A stretch of 21,936 nt of DNA from Desulfobacteraceae bacterium (lineage in GTDB: Bacteria; Desulfobacterota; Desulfobacteria; Desulfobacterales; Desulfosalsimonadaceae): contig JAGXHH010000072.1 in NCBI GenBank assembly GCA_024636355.1, positions 1 through 21,936 on the forward strand, given 5' to 3'. Within the stretch, counting starts at the first letter, position 1. Each line of letters begins with the position of its first letter. The notes under the pieces are model-generated. The model saw only the letters and a program-made list of their open reading frames with translations, was not told where the DNA came from and searched no databases. Shown here in pieces: positions 14,727 to 21,936 of this stretch. Position numbers and translations under genes: made by a program.

Positions 14727-16688
14727 TCAACCCATCGCGGTTCCGATCCAGACCAGCAGGCCCAGGACGATCACCAGAAACGTCCAGACAAACAACCCCA
14801 TGGTGTACAGGTAGAGTTTGCCGGTCTGCAGGGAAGCAAATCGCCGGCCAGCCCGGCCGAACAGTGCGGCAAACCGGTCGAGTCCGTCCGAGAACCCCGC
14901 GTTTTCCAACCGATCGGATCGATCGGCCAGATTCAGGCAGGCATAGGCCAGCCCGGAAGCGCCTTTGTCGAAAACCTGCTCGATCCGGTCGCATCCGGCG
15001 GCCATATTCACTGTGGCCCGCTTCACCTGCAGCGCCCCCCCGGCAAATCCGCGTTCGGCAGCATCGACGAACCGGCCGGAAAGCGAAACGACTCCGCCTG
15101 CAAACTGCGTTGCCCGGTTCAGCCCGGATTCAAGTCCGGACCAGAAGCTGCCGAGAGCCGGTACCGGCCCGCTGCGGTATACCCGTAAGATCCCGAAGCC
15201 GATGCCGGCAAGGGCGACTGCAACGGCGGCGACTTTCCACAGGATAGACAATTCCCCGCCATGTTTTTCAAACGGCACCAGGTGGGAGATCGTCCCGGAA
15301 AGTGCCCACCCGAGACCGGCGGCAAAGACAGCAAGCACGATCATTGCCGCCAGCATGAATTTGTCGGTTTTTTCGGCAGCCGGCTCCGGCGCCCCGGGCC
15401 ACCTGCCGAACACGGCCGCACCGGCCCGGCTGATGTAAATGCCGGCCAGGAACACGACCACCAGCATGAAGACCCCGGTGAAAAAACTCCGGCCGACCGC
15501 ACCAGCGAGAATCTTGTCTTCACTGAAAAATCCGGAAAACGGCGGCACCCCGGCCAGCGCCAGGGCGGCAATTGCGAAAACAACCGCCGTTACCGGCATT
15601 TTCCGCCAGAGGCCGCCCAGCGATCCCAGGTCCCGCTTTCCGGTGCCGTGCTCGACGGCCCCGGCCGTCAGAAACAGCGTCGACTTGAACACCCCATGGG
15701 TGACCAGGTGAAAAAAGGCCGCCAGCGGTCCGGCCAAACCGATGGCAAAAAGCATCTCCCCCAGCTGGGAGATTGTGGACCACGCCAGCACCCGTTTGAA
15801 GTCGGTCTGCACCGTGGCCGCAAGTGCGGCAAACAGCGCCGTGGCGCCGCCCACCCAGAGAATCAGATCGAGGGTGATGCGCACGGATTCAAACAGCGGA
15901 TAGAGCCGCAGCAGCAGGTAGACCCCGGCTGCCACCATGGTGGCGGAGTGGATCAGGGCGGAAACCGGCGTCGGGCCGGCCATTGCCGGCGGCAGCCAGG
16001 CCGACAGCGGCAGCTGCGCGCTCTTGCCGATCGCCCCGATGAAAAACAGGATGGAAAGCAGGATCATCACGCCGAGGTCGATTCCGTGCGCCGCAACGTT
16101 GTCCAGGAAAAACGGAATGTCCGTGGTGTCCAGCAGCAGCAGCACCCAGAGCCAACCCAGAAATAGCCCCATATCGCCGATTCGGGTGATCAGGAAGGCG
16201 TTTTTCGCGGCCGGCGGGACTCCCTCTTTGCCGTACCAGAAGCCGATGAGAAGAAACGAGGCGAGCCCCACCCACTCCCAGGCGGCAAAAAACAGGAGAA
16301 ACGAGCCGGCGAGCACCAGGGTCAGCATGGCGCCGGTAAAAAACGCCATTTCCGCAAAAAACCGTGATTTCCCCTCCTCTTCGGCCATGTACCCGCAGGC
16401 GTACAGGTTGACGAACAGGGCCACGGCGGAGACGAATACGGCGGTGTAAAAAGACAGCCGATCGAGCCAGAGCCCCACCGTGATATGGTAGTTGCCGATC
16501 ACCGCAAGATCCGCATCGATCCGCATCGGAATATCGCCGTGGAGAATCAACAGGGACAGCAGACTGGCGGCGTTTGCCGCCACGAGCAGCCACCCGGCCG
16601 CACGGGATATCCGGCTGCCGGCGGAAAGAATGATGATTGCCGCAGCCATCGGCAAGGCCGGAACCGCTATGAGCCAGTAAGCGCTCAT
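14727..16688 (-). CDS. nuoL: Complex I membrane subunit NuoL
   Basis: The largest antiporter-like subunit, 653 aa. Channel residues are present: Glu in WEWVGLASFLLIGFWYG, and the Lys and His motifs in GKSAQLPLSAWLPPAM and AGPTPVSALIHSATMVAAG. VQTDFKRVLAWSTISQLG and LALAGVPPFSGFFSEDK are also typical. The C-terminal part includes an amphipathic stretch before a last membrane helix (about 628-650), matching the lateral helix and anchor of NuoL. ATG overlaps the nuoK stop by 4 nt (ATGA). Confidence 0.95.
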   Translation of the reverse strand: MSAYWLIAVPALPMAAAIIILSAGSRISRAAGWLLVAANAASLLSLLILHGDIPMRIDADLAVIGNYHITVGLWLDRLSFYTAVFVSAVALFVNLYACGYMAEEEGKSRFFAEMAFFTGAMLTLVLAGSFLLFFAAWEWVGLASFLLIGFWYGKEGVPPAAKNAFLITRIGDMGLFLGWLWVLLLLDTTDIPFFLDNVAAHGIDLGVMILLSILFFIGAIGKSAQLPLSAWLPPAMAGPTPVSALIHSATMVAAGVYLLLRLYPLFESVRITLDLILWVGGATALFAALAATVQTDFKRVLAWSTISQLGEMLFAIGLAGPLAAFFHLVTHGVFKSTLFLTAGAVEHGTGKRDLGSLGGLWRKMPVTAVVFAIAALALAGVPPFSGFFSEDKILAGAVGRSFFTGVFMLVVVFLAGIYISRAGAAVFGRWPGAPEPAAEKTDKFMLAAMIVLAVFAAGLGWALSGTISHLVPFEKHGGELSILWKVAAVAVALAGIGFGILRVYRSGPVPALGSFWSGLESGLNRATQFAGGVVSLSGRFVDAAERGFAGGALQVKRATVNMAAGCDRIEQVFDKGASGLAYACLNLADRSDRLENAGFSDGLDRFAALFGRAGRRFASLQTGKLYLYTMGLFVWTFLVIVLGLLVWIGTAMG

Positions 16689-16996
16689 CCTTGCAGATCC
16701 TCGTATTTGTCCACCTGGACCGTCCGCCGGTTGCGGAACAGCAGCATCATGATGGCCAGACCCACCCCCATTTCAACGGCGCCGATAGTGACAATGATGA
16801 TCAGAAATATCTGGGCGCTGTAATCTCCCGGGCTCACGTAGCGCCAGAAGGAGACGATGTTCAAACCGACGGCGTTTAACAGCACCTCGATTCCCATCAG
16901 GATCATCACCGCAGATCGCTGGGCGATCACGGCATAGACCCCGATGGCAAACAGGATGGCGGCCACGATCAGGTATGCGGTTAAGGGAATCGGCAT
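16685..16996 (-). CDS. nuoK: Complex I membrane subunit NuoK
   Basis: Small three-helix subunit, 103 aa, of normal length. Both essential glutamates are present: MGIEVLLNAVGLN (about Glu36) and TIGAVEMGVGLAI (about Glu75). This part of the central proton path is therefore intact, in contrast to NuoH. ATG at 16996 follows AAAGG. It is coupled to nuoL by a 4-nt overlap. The gene upstream is nuoJ, separated by about 415 bp of repeats instead of the usual tight spacing. Confidence 0.95.
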   Translation of the reverse strand: MPIPLTAYLIVAAILFAIGVYAVIAQRSAVMILMGIEVLLNAVGLNIVSFWRYVSPGDYSAQIFLIIIVTIGAVEMGVGLAIMMLLFRNRRTVQVDKYEDLQG

Positions 16997-17412
16997 AGTA
17001 AAAACCTTTGGAATCCAGAATTCAGGAGCCAGGAGACAGAATCTTTAATTCAGAATCCAGGAGCCAGAATAAAACGGCTCCAGTTTTATGGGCATCTTCA
17101 CCTTAATAAATGTTTTGGTTATCCGGTTCGCTCCAAGAATTGACTATTCACCATTAACAATTTACAATTCACAATTTTCTTTGATTTTAATAATTTGAAA
17201 ATTGTGAATTGTGAATAGCTAATTGTGAATTGCGAACTAAAATGAATGCAACTATAGTTTACCTCAAATCAATGTTGATGAAGGTTTGTTCCTCTGAGCC
17301 CTCTGTGGTTCAAAGGTCTTGCACGACTTCAACACGGGCCGGGAAGATATCATCGGAGCCGCCCTTCTTCTGGCTCCTGGATTCTGGATTCTGGATTCTG
17401 GCTCCTGCCCTT
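16997..17412. repeat. Gene-free gap of repeats between nuoK and nuoJ
   Basis: No gene seen. It contains copies of a CAGAATCCAGGAGCCAG-type repeat (17008-17067 on one strand, 17368-17405 inverted), a perfect 15-bp stem hairpin of AATTGTGAAT repeats (17165-17179 with 17197-17211), and a CTCTGAGCCCTCTGTGGTTC segment of the kind scattered in related genomes. No trace of nuoI (no CxxCxxC ferredoxin motifs) was found on either strand. Confidence 0.7.
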
Positions 17413-18153
17413 TCATTCTTTATCCCCGTGCACCTCAGTCACTTCGATGTCTTCTACTTCCCCCATCAACCGGGTTTCCGGTTCCATCGGGTCGTCGGCG
17501 ATCGGGGCCGGTTCTTCCTCGTGGGCCACGCGCTGGCTGCGGTCCGGCCGTTCGGCGAATTTTCCGGCCCGGCCCATGAGGACGGCCCCGAAAATGCCGA
17601 TTAAGATCAGGAGGCCGGCGCCTTCAAAGGCCATCATGTACTTTCCCATGAGGAGGTTGCCGACCCGGCGTGCCGATTCGGGGTCCGGGACCTGTGAGAC
17701 CACCGGCCAGACCGGCCGTAAAATCAGCAGGGCCACCAGTCCGATGCCGGTGATCATGCCGATGATCGCCGCGTGTTTCTTTACCGGCGTGGTCATCGAC
17801 ATGCCGCTCATGTCCATATCCTCCATCTCCTCGGGGGTAATCCCCAGGGAGAAAAAATTCTCCGGCGGACTCATGTCCATCCCGGCCATCATCGACCCGC
17901 CCGGATCATGGGAAAACATCGCCATGAACAGGATCATCACGAGCATTCCGCCGATGTACATCATCACCTGGAGCGCGGCCAGCAGGTCGGCCGAAAGGAG
18001 TATGAACAGGCCGGCCACCCCGAAAAAGGATCCCATCAGGAAAATCCCGGAGCGGAACATGCTCATGGTAGTCGCCATGCCGAGCGCCCCGGCGATGGAA
18101 ATCAAGGCAAAAATAATGAATGCAGCCCATTGGGCACCGAAGGACAACGTCAA
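17413..18153 (-). CDS. nuoJ: Complex I membrane subunit NuoJ with Met-rich insertion
   Basis: Membrane subunit with five helices, 246 aa against about 180 in E. coli. The core helix ALQVMMYIGGMLVMILFMAM (about 60-79) matches the conserved TM3 region. It is followed by a loop (about 84-123) with nine methionines in MxM patterns (SMMAGMDM; MEDMDMSGMSM), mixed with Asp and Glu, which could bind soft metal ions such as Cu(I). The C-terminal ~45 residues are an acidic cytosolic tail. The start is TTG at 18153 after GGAAGGAG; no better ATG is available. Confidence 0.9.
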   Translation of the reverse strand: MTLSFGAQWAAFIIFALISIAGALGMATTMSMFRSGIFLMGSFFGVAGLFILLSADLLAALQVMMYIGGMLVMILFMAMFSHDPGGSMMAGMDMSPPENFFSLGITPEEMEDMDMSGMSMTTPVKKHAAIIGMITGIGLVALLILRPVWPVVSQVPDPESARRVGNLLMGKYMMAFEGAGLLILIGIFGAVLMGRAGKFAERPDRSQRVAHEEEPAPIADDPMEPETRLMGEVEDIEVTEVHGDKE

Positions 18154-18202
18154 GGTTTCAAACTCCTTCCAATGAACATGGCTCCGACATTTATGTTGCG
18201 TT

Positions 18203-18322
18203 ATCCCGGAAAGGCGATTCGTGAATCGCCCCTACATAAACGTTATCCCGGAAGGGCGATTCGTGAATCGCCCCTACATCGTGAGGCCGGGAATTCGTAG
18301 GGGCGATTCACGAATCGCCCCC
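18203..18322. repeat. Three GTAG hairpin repeats between nuoH and nuoJ
   Basis: Three copies of the same unit as at 14603-14704. Two are direct (18203-18234 and 18245-18277) and one inverted (18297-18322). Each is a hairpin around GGGCGATTC/GAATCGCCC with GTAG at one foot. They occupy the place where nuoI normally lies. Confidence 0.88.
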
Positions 18323-18346
18323 GCCCGAATCATCAAAAGCCGTACT

Positions 18347-19252
18347 CTACCCCTTCACCCCCACGCCGAGGAGTATCAACCCCCCCACAATCAGGACATT
18401 GGCCAGGCCGACCGGCGTCAGTATCTTCCAGGACAGCTGCAGCATCTCGTCGGTCGTCAGCGGCCGGAACCGTGCGCCGAGGCCGACCAGCAGCACCATC
18501 ATGGCAAAGGTCTTGATCAGCATCCAGACCGGCCCGGGCAGCCAGGGACCGTGCCACCCGCCGAGAAACAGGACGGCGCCCATGGCCGAGACCGCAAAAA
18601 GCAGACCGGAAAGGGACACCCGCCAGGCCCAGGCCTTCCATCCGCCGTAAAGGCGCAATACGCCGTAGTCGATTTTTGATGAAAACGGCTCGAGAAACGG
18701 CGCCCGGAATGCCTGCATCTGCGCGGTTATCACGTAAAGGACAAAACCGATCGGCTGCACCACGATAAACCAGATGCCGGATTGGGCCTCCACGATCCGG
18801 ACGGTCGAAAGCGATCCCGCCATCATGATCGCCCCGATATAGGCCAATCCGAGCGGTATTACATAGGCAACCAGCTGGGCGACCGCACGGTAGTAGACTT
18901 CGGTGCCGAAAGGCGTATTGGCCCCCCAGCCGCCCATGGAAAGCCCGAGTACCGTAAAATCGATCACCACGATAAAATAAAAGACCCCGATCCCGAGGTC
19001 CACGGCAACCAGCTCCCGGCTGAACGGGATCACTGCGAGGCCTGCGGCTATGGCAAACAATGCACTGACCGGGCCGGCCGGATACATCCACCGGTCCGCC
19101 TGTTCGATCACCGCATCCGGCCGGATCCGGACCGGGAAGGCCGCACCTGCTTCCGCACGGCTCCCGAGCAGTCCCCGTTCCAACCAGTGCGCGGCAAAGG
19201 CGCCGAGCACCATCACGATTACCACCCCGACGGCCGGCAGGATTACTCCCAT
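18347..19252 (-). CDS. nuoH: Complex I subunit NuoH, divergent, quinone-site loops lost
   Basis: Membrane subunit that normally forms the quinone chamber; 301 aa, slightly short. Recognisable parts are the WLER start, the GGWGANTPFGTEVYYRAVAQ helix pair and the RAPF of loop 5-6. The GPNRVGP...KE segment is replaced by unrelated sequence (31-60). The conserved SYE is AYV (Val131). The acidic DLPEAE...TEYSG loop is LEPFSSKIDYG...LYGGW (187-205). The residues needed for quinone and NuoD contact are therefore largely gone. The ATG at 19252 overlaps the nuoA stop; the frame is open further upstream but that part is antisense-like and duplicates nuoA DNA. Confidence 0.88.
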   Translation of the reverse strand: MGVILPAVGVVIVMVLGAFAAHWLERGLLGSRAEAGAAFPVRIRPDAVIEQADRWMYPAGPVSALFAIAAGLAVIPFSRELVAVDLGIGVFYFIVVIDFTVLGLSMGGWGANTPFGTEVYYRAVAQLVAYVIPLGLAYIGAIMMAGSLSTVRIVEAQSGIWFIVVQPIGFVLYVITAQMQAFRAPFLEPFSSKIDYGVLRLYGGWKAWAWRVSLSGLLFAVSAMGAVLFLGGWHGPWLPGPVWMLIKTFAMMVLLVGLGARFRPLTTDEMLQLSWKILTPVGLANVLIVGGLILLGVGVKG

Positions 19253-19560
19253 TTGAACCCCTCCATGCCCCAGGCATAAGCGATGCCGGCCGACAGGATA
19301 CAGATGAAGACCAGCATGTCCAGAAACCCTTTCAACCCCTGTTTGATGAACACGACCGCCCAGGGGTACATGAAGATCATCTCCATGTCGAACGAGATAA
19401 AAATCAGGGCGTAGATGGGAAACCCGATCGTGTAGGGCATCCATCCCCGGGGAGCGTCGACGCGGTCGGGCGCTATTCGAAAGAAGGCCGCACCGATACA
19501 CGCGACCCCAAAGACCATCAGGGTGACCATTCCGACCACGGCGTAGTGTGAGAGAATCAT
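19243..19560 (-). CDS. nuoA: Complex I subunit NuoA, divergent
   Basis: Three-helix membrane subunit, 105 aa. The hallmark FDME (57-60) followed by YPWAVVF and the end GIAYAWGMEGFKWE identify it. The loop between helix 1 and 2 is shortened: PYESG and the following ~15-residue arginine-containing stretch are reduced to PYTIG (42-46) running straight into helix 2. That loop normally touches NuoB, NuoD and NuoH near the quinone. ATG at 19560 follows GGAAGGA. It is the first nuo gene, 42 bp after the YeeE-like gene. Confidence 0.93.
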   Translation of the reverse strand: MILSHYAVVGMVTLMVFGVACIGAAFFRIAPDRVDAPRGWMPYTIGFPIYALIFISFDMEMIFMYPWAVVFIKQGLKGFLDMLVFICILSAGIAYAWGMEGFKWE

Positions 19561-19602
19561 CGCAATCCTTCCGCTCGATCATTCACATAATTGATCCCAA
19601 TT

Positions 19603-20163
19603 CTAAAGCCCTGCAGCCTCCAGCACGATGAAAAAGACTATAATCCCCAGGCAGACATAGCCGATAACCGGCCAGGGGTCCCGCCGGCCCAGGAGTCCGG
19701 GAATGGTCAGCTCCCCGAAATCGCCCGTCTTGAGAATGGTTTCGGATAAAAACGGATAGATCCGGGCATAAAAACCCGCTCCGATGAGCATCCCGACGAC
19801 GCCGCCGAACAGGGCGTCGAGCGATCCCTGGCCGACAGCCCCGGCCATGGTTCCCGGGCAGTACCCCAGGATCCCGAAGCCGATGCCGAAAATCAGGCCG
19901 CCGACCACCGTGGCGCCGACCGATCCGGCCTTGATGTGCAGTCGGGCAAGCCCCTTTGATCTCATGTAGTAGACCCCGATCATGCCGGTTGCAATGGCCG
20001 AGAGGATGATTTTGGCCACGGTCCAGTCGTAAAGAAGGAGTTGTCCCATTATGAAGTCATAGCGGGTGACCCCGCCGCGCTGGAGCAGGAAGCCGAAGCA
20101 GAATCCGATCAGTGTGCCGAGCACCAGCTGCAGCCATTTTCTGGAATGAAGTTTTTCAAGCAT
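19603..20163 (-). CDS. YeeE/YedE family half-size protein (C-half type)
   Basis: A 186-aa membrane protein of the YeeE/YedE (TsuA/PmpA/PmpB-like) sulfur transport family, which moves thiosulfate or other sulfane sulfur through conserved membrane cysteines. Seen are GFCFGFLLQRGG(V)TRYDF near the N-terminus and the cysteine motif GYCPGTMAG. About five membrane segments. ATG at 20163 follows GAGG; a TTG at 20178 is less likely. It follows the second half-size gene by about 18 bp, and the two together probably make one transporter. Confidence 0.85.
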   Translation of the reverse strand: MLEKLHSRKWLQLVLGTLIGFCFGFLLQRGGVTRYDFIMGQLLLYDWTVAKIILSAIATGMIGVYYMRSKGLARLHIKAGSVGATVVGGLIFGIGFGILGYCPGTMAGAVGQGSLDALFGGVVGMLIGAGFYARIYPFLSETILKTGDFGELTIPGLLGRRDPWPVIGYVCLGIIVFFIVLEAAGL

Positions 20164-20181
20164 TTTCTTTGACCTCAATTC

Positions 20182-20844
20182 TCAATAAATAATGAATGCA
20201 GCGATTACCCCGCCGATAAAAAAGCAGAACAGGGCGATCCATGAACTGACCACCAGCTGGAGGGTGCCGCTGATGCCGTGTCCGCTGGTGCACCCGTCTG
20301 CCCACCGGGCGCCGAGACCCATGAAGATGCCGCCGATCAGCGCCACAAGCAATCGTTTGAACGGGGTATGCCCAAACGTTTCATTCCAGAGCGCCGGAAC
20401 AACCTCCAGCCGGAACTCACCGGAGAGAATCGCAGAAGTAAACGCCCCGACGACAAGTCCGGCCACGAGCATCCACTCCCAGCCGATTTTCGGAACATAC
20501 TGCTTGTAATAGGGTCTTTCCCTTACCGACGGGCCTTTGAAGTATTCTTCCACCATCCCGGCCGTCCGGGCGTATGCCGTCGAAACGCCGAGCGGTTTAT
20601 CCGAAAGCAGAAACGACACCCAGGAAAGCATCCCGATCAGGATTCCCACCACATAGGGTGACCAGCGCTGCATGGTCCAGATGTTGAGCTGCTGTTCCGG
20701 GAGGCTGCCGTTTACCTTCTGGGCGACCACGGCATTCTCTCCAAAAGTGGCCCCGACCAGCAACGCCGCCATCAACAGGAATCCGATGATGATGATCCAG
20801 TTTTTCCGGACTTGTCTGCTCTTTTTTTCTTGTTCATCACCCAT
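20182..20844 (-). CDS. YeeE/YedE family half-size protein (N-half type)
   Basis: A 220-aa membrane protein, partner of the next gene. The family cysteine motif is GARWADGCTSGHGISG near the C-terminus, in a GG-rich helix. The N-terminal part has a membrane helix after KKSRQVRKN and a soluble stretch (MVEEYFKGPSVRERPYY). ATG at 20844 follows GAAGGAA; the frame is open further upstream but without a good start. A sulfane-sulfur import or export role is inferred from the family and from the neighbouring persulfide gene. Confidence 0.86.
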   Translation of the reverse strand: MGDEQEKKSRQVRKNWIIIIGFLLMAALLVGATFGENAVVAQKVNGSLPEQQLNIWTMQRWSPYVVGILIGMLSWVSFLLSDKPLGVSTAYARTAGMVEEYFKGPSVRERPYYKQYVPKIGWEWMLVAGLVVGAFTSAILSGEFRLEVVPALWNETFGHTPFKRLLVALIGGIFMGLGARWADGCTSGHGISGTLQLVVSSWIALFCFFIGGVIAAFIIY

Positions 20845-20915
20845 GTTCGATTCCTTCTTCGAATATTGGAGTATCGCGTTTTCCGATTCGCTCATGTGTC
20901 TGCGGGCAAGCGAGC

Positions 20916-21001
20916 GTCGGGATGGGAATCCCGACCTACACAACCATGCCTTTCCGACCTGACATTGCCGAGAACCGTGGGTCGGGTTTCCAAACCCGAC
21001 A
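20916..21001. repeat. Two GTAG/GTGG-type hairpins
   Basis: GTCGGGATGGGAATCCCGAC followed by CTAC (20916-20939), and GTGGGTCGGGTTTCCAAACC followed by CGAC (20977-20994). Both are short hairpins with a GTRG foot, different in stem from the nuo repeats. Confidence 0.75.
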
Positions 21002-21007
21002 GGGGCC

Positions 21008-21133
21008 GTAGGTTGGGCTGAGCGGCCAATGACTGTTGGGCTTCGCTGTTCGATGAGGTTCGAAAAGTTGTGCCGCCTCCAACAGATTCGATTCAGCGAA
21101 GCCCAACGATGACTCCGGCTCAGCCCAACCTAC
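21008..21133. repeat. 126-bp foldback (MITE-like) element
   Basis: Ends GTAGGTTGGGCTGAGC (21008-21023) and GCTCAGCCCAACCTAC (21118-21133) are perfect inverted repeats. A second inner pair, TGTTGGGCTTCGCTG (21034-21048) with CAGCGAAGCCCAAC (21093-21106), makes a two-step hairpin. GTAG is at both outer ends. No coding potential. Confidence 0.85.
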
Positions 21134-21141
21134 AGTCTGTT

Positions 21142-21936
21142 TCAAACCTCCACCGTCGGGCATCCGGCGGCCTTGCATGCCGCCATGGAACCGAGATTGT
21201 CCTCGACCCGGTCGTACCCGTGCTGCTTTAAGATGGAGGCGGCGATAAGCGCGCGCATGCCGCTGCCGCAGAAGGTGATAACCGGCTTGTCCTTGGCCAC
21301 CCTGTGAATCTGATCGGGCAAATGACCGAGGAAAATATGCAGGGCGTCCGGGAATTTGCCGCTCGACTTCAATTCTTCTTCCTCCCGGACATCGAGCAGG
21401 GTGAACGGCTCTTTTTCCTTCAGCCGCCGGGTCAGTTCATCGACGTGAACCGCAGCGATCCGGTCGTAAATTTTCCCGCTGGTTTCCCAGGTGTGCATCC
21501 CCCCGGCCAGGTAGCCGGCGATGTCGTCAAAGCCCATCCGGATCAGGTGGCGCACCGCCATATCCAGATCCTTGTCGCTGCTCACCACCAATACGATCTT
21601 TTTGTCATAGGGTAGGAAATACCCCCCGTATGCCGGAATCATCTTCAGGGGGACGGCCAGGCTGCCGGGGATAAAGGCCCCGGCAAACGCTTCCGGGCTC
21701 CGCAGGTCGAGGCAGAACATGCCGTCTTTTATGGCCTGATCAAACTGTTCAGCGGACATCGGTTTGGGCGCCGGCAGAAGGTCCATTGGCGGTGCCCCCC
21801 TCTGGTTGTATTCCTCCATTTTCCGGAAGTACGGCGGCTGCATCGGATTTTGCCGGATCTTGTATTCGACGAATTCTTCCCGGGGCCGGATTTTTAAGTC
21901 CAAATTGTTTTCCCGCTCGTAGCCAAGGGTCGAAAA
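21142..21936 (-). CDS. Persulfide dioxygenase-rhodanese fusion (CstB-like), 5' partial
   Basis: The frame is open through the right edge of the window, so the N-terminus is missing. The visible part begins with the end of a metallo-beta-lactamase domain (STLGYERENN, then PREEFVEYK...QPPYFRKMEEYNQRG), as in sulfur/persulfide dioxygenases. It is followed by two rhodanese domains. The first (LDLRSPEAFAGAFIPGS...) has VVSSDKDLD in the active loop and no cysteine, so it is a pseudo-rhodanese. The second has the catalytic loop TFCGSGMRA. This order matches CstB, which oxidises low-molecular-weight persulfides to thiosulfate. It lies upstream of the YeeE/YedE pair on the same strand, separated by repeats. 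A TTG at 21901-21903 would only give an artificial start. Confidence 0.88.
   Translation of the reverse strand, partial: FSTLGYERENNLDLKIRPREEFVEYKIRQNPMQPPYFRKMEEYNQRGAPPMDLLPAPKPMSAEQFDQAIKDGMFCLDLRSPEAFAGAFIPGSLAVPLKMIPAYGGYFLPYDKKIVLVVSSDKDLDMAVRHLIRMGFDDIAGYLAGGMHTWETSGKIYDRIAAVHVDELTRRLKEKEPFTLLDVREEEELKSSGKFPDALHIFLGHLPDQIHRVAKDKPVITFCGSGMRALIAASILKQHGYDRVEDNLGSMAACKAAGCPTVEV

Noticed and set aside
11612..16823. Many long plus-strand open frames opposite nuo genes (for example 12380-13108, 15261-16166)
   Set aside because: They are high-GC antisense shadows rich in Arg, Gly, Gln and His with no domain, opposite well-conserved nuo genes.
16997..17412. Remnant of nuoI
   Set aside because: No frame on either strand shows the two CxxCxxCxxxCP motifs; only repeats are present.
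18203..18322. Regularly repeated units resembling a short CRISPR array
   Set aside because: Units differ in orientation and spacing, spacers are not of equal length, and the same unit occurs singly elsewhere; they are hairpin repeats of REP type.
19253..19582. Long N-terminal extension of the nuoH frame
   Set aside because: It is read out of frame through nuoA, gives low-complexity Arg-rich sequence and lacks homology; ATG at 19252 fits the family.

Overview
The window looks like chromosomal DNA from a Desulfobacterota (deltaproteobacteria-like) bacterium. This is inferred from the complex I type, the persulfide/YeeE sulfur genes, the long-form IntI and the GTRG-type hairpin repeats; no taxonomic marker gene is present. 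It splits into an AT-rich accessory half (about 1-11,600) and a GC-rich respiratory half (about 11,600-21,936).

Accessory half. Positions 1-1545 carry the tail of a tyrosine recombinase, with a frame break at an A8 run, coupled to an IS91-family HUH transposase. Next comes a chromosomal integron read right to left. It has an integrase gene intI (10,094-11,329, + strand) with an unusually long N-terminus, an attI region near 9,823-9,890, and an array of twelve recognisable gene cassettes (9,822 down to 1,552) with genes on the minus strand, separated by attC sites. I could assign cassette borders because the start of each cassette (G/TTRRRY) is complementary to the R'' end of its own attC. Most cassette products are small, uncharacterised and membrane-associated. 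A few are recognisable: a PDZ protein, a DUF3592-like protein and a DUF4145-like zinc-ribbon protein. Between cassettes 7 and 8 the array is broken by a truncated IS1634-type transposase and a RAYT (REP-associated HUH transposase).

Respiratory half. Reading leftward on the minus strand, the genes are a persulfide dioxygenase-rhodanese fusion (CstB-like, running off the right edge), two half-size YeeE/YedE membrane proteins, then nuoA-nuoH-nuoJ-nuoK-nuoL-nuoM-nuoN. All membrane-arm subunits of complex I are present, but nuoB, nuoC, nuoD and nuoI are missing from their usual places. NuoA and NuoH have also lost the loops and acidic residues that normally meet the peripheral arm and quinone. NuoN has Gln and Glu where the conserved channel Glu and Lys should be, and NuoJ has a methionine-rich insertion. 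I read this as a divergent, membrane-arm-only complex I-type ion pump or antiporter that may be tied to sulfane-sulfur metabolism. It is the strongest candidate in the window for an undescribed system.

The gaps of the nuo cluster hold several families of GTAG/GTGG-bounded hairpin repeats, the type of element RAYT enzymes act on.
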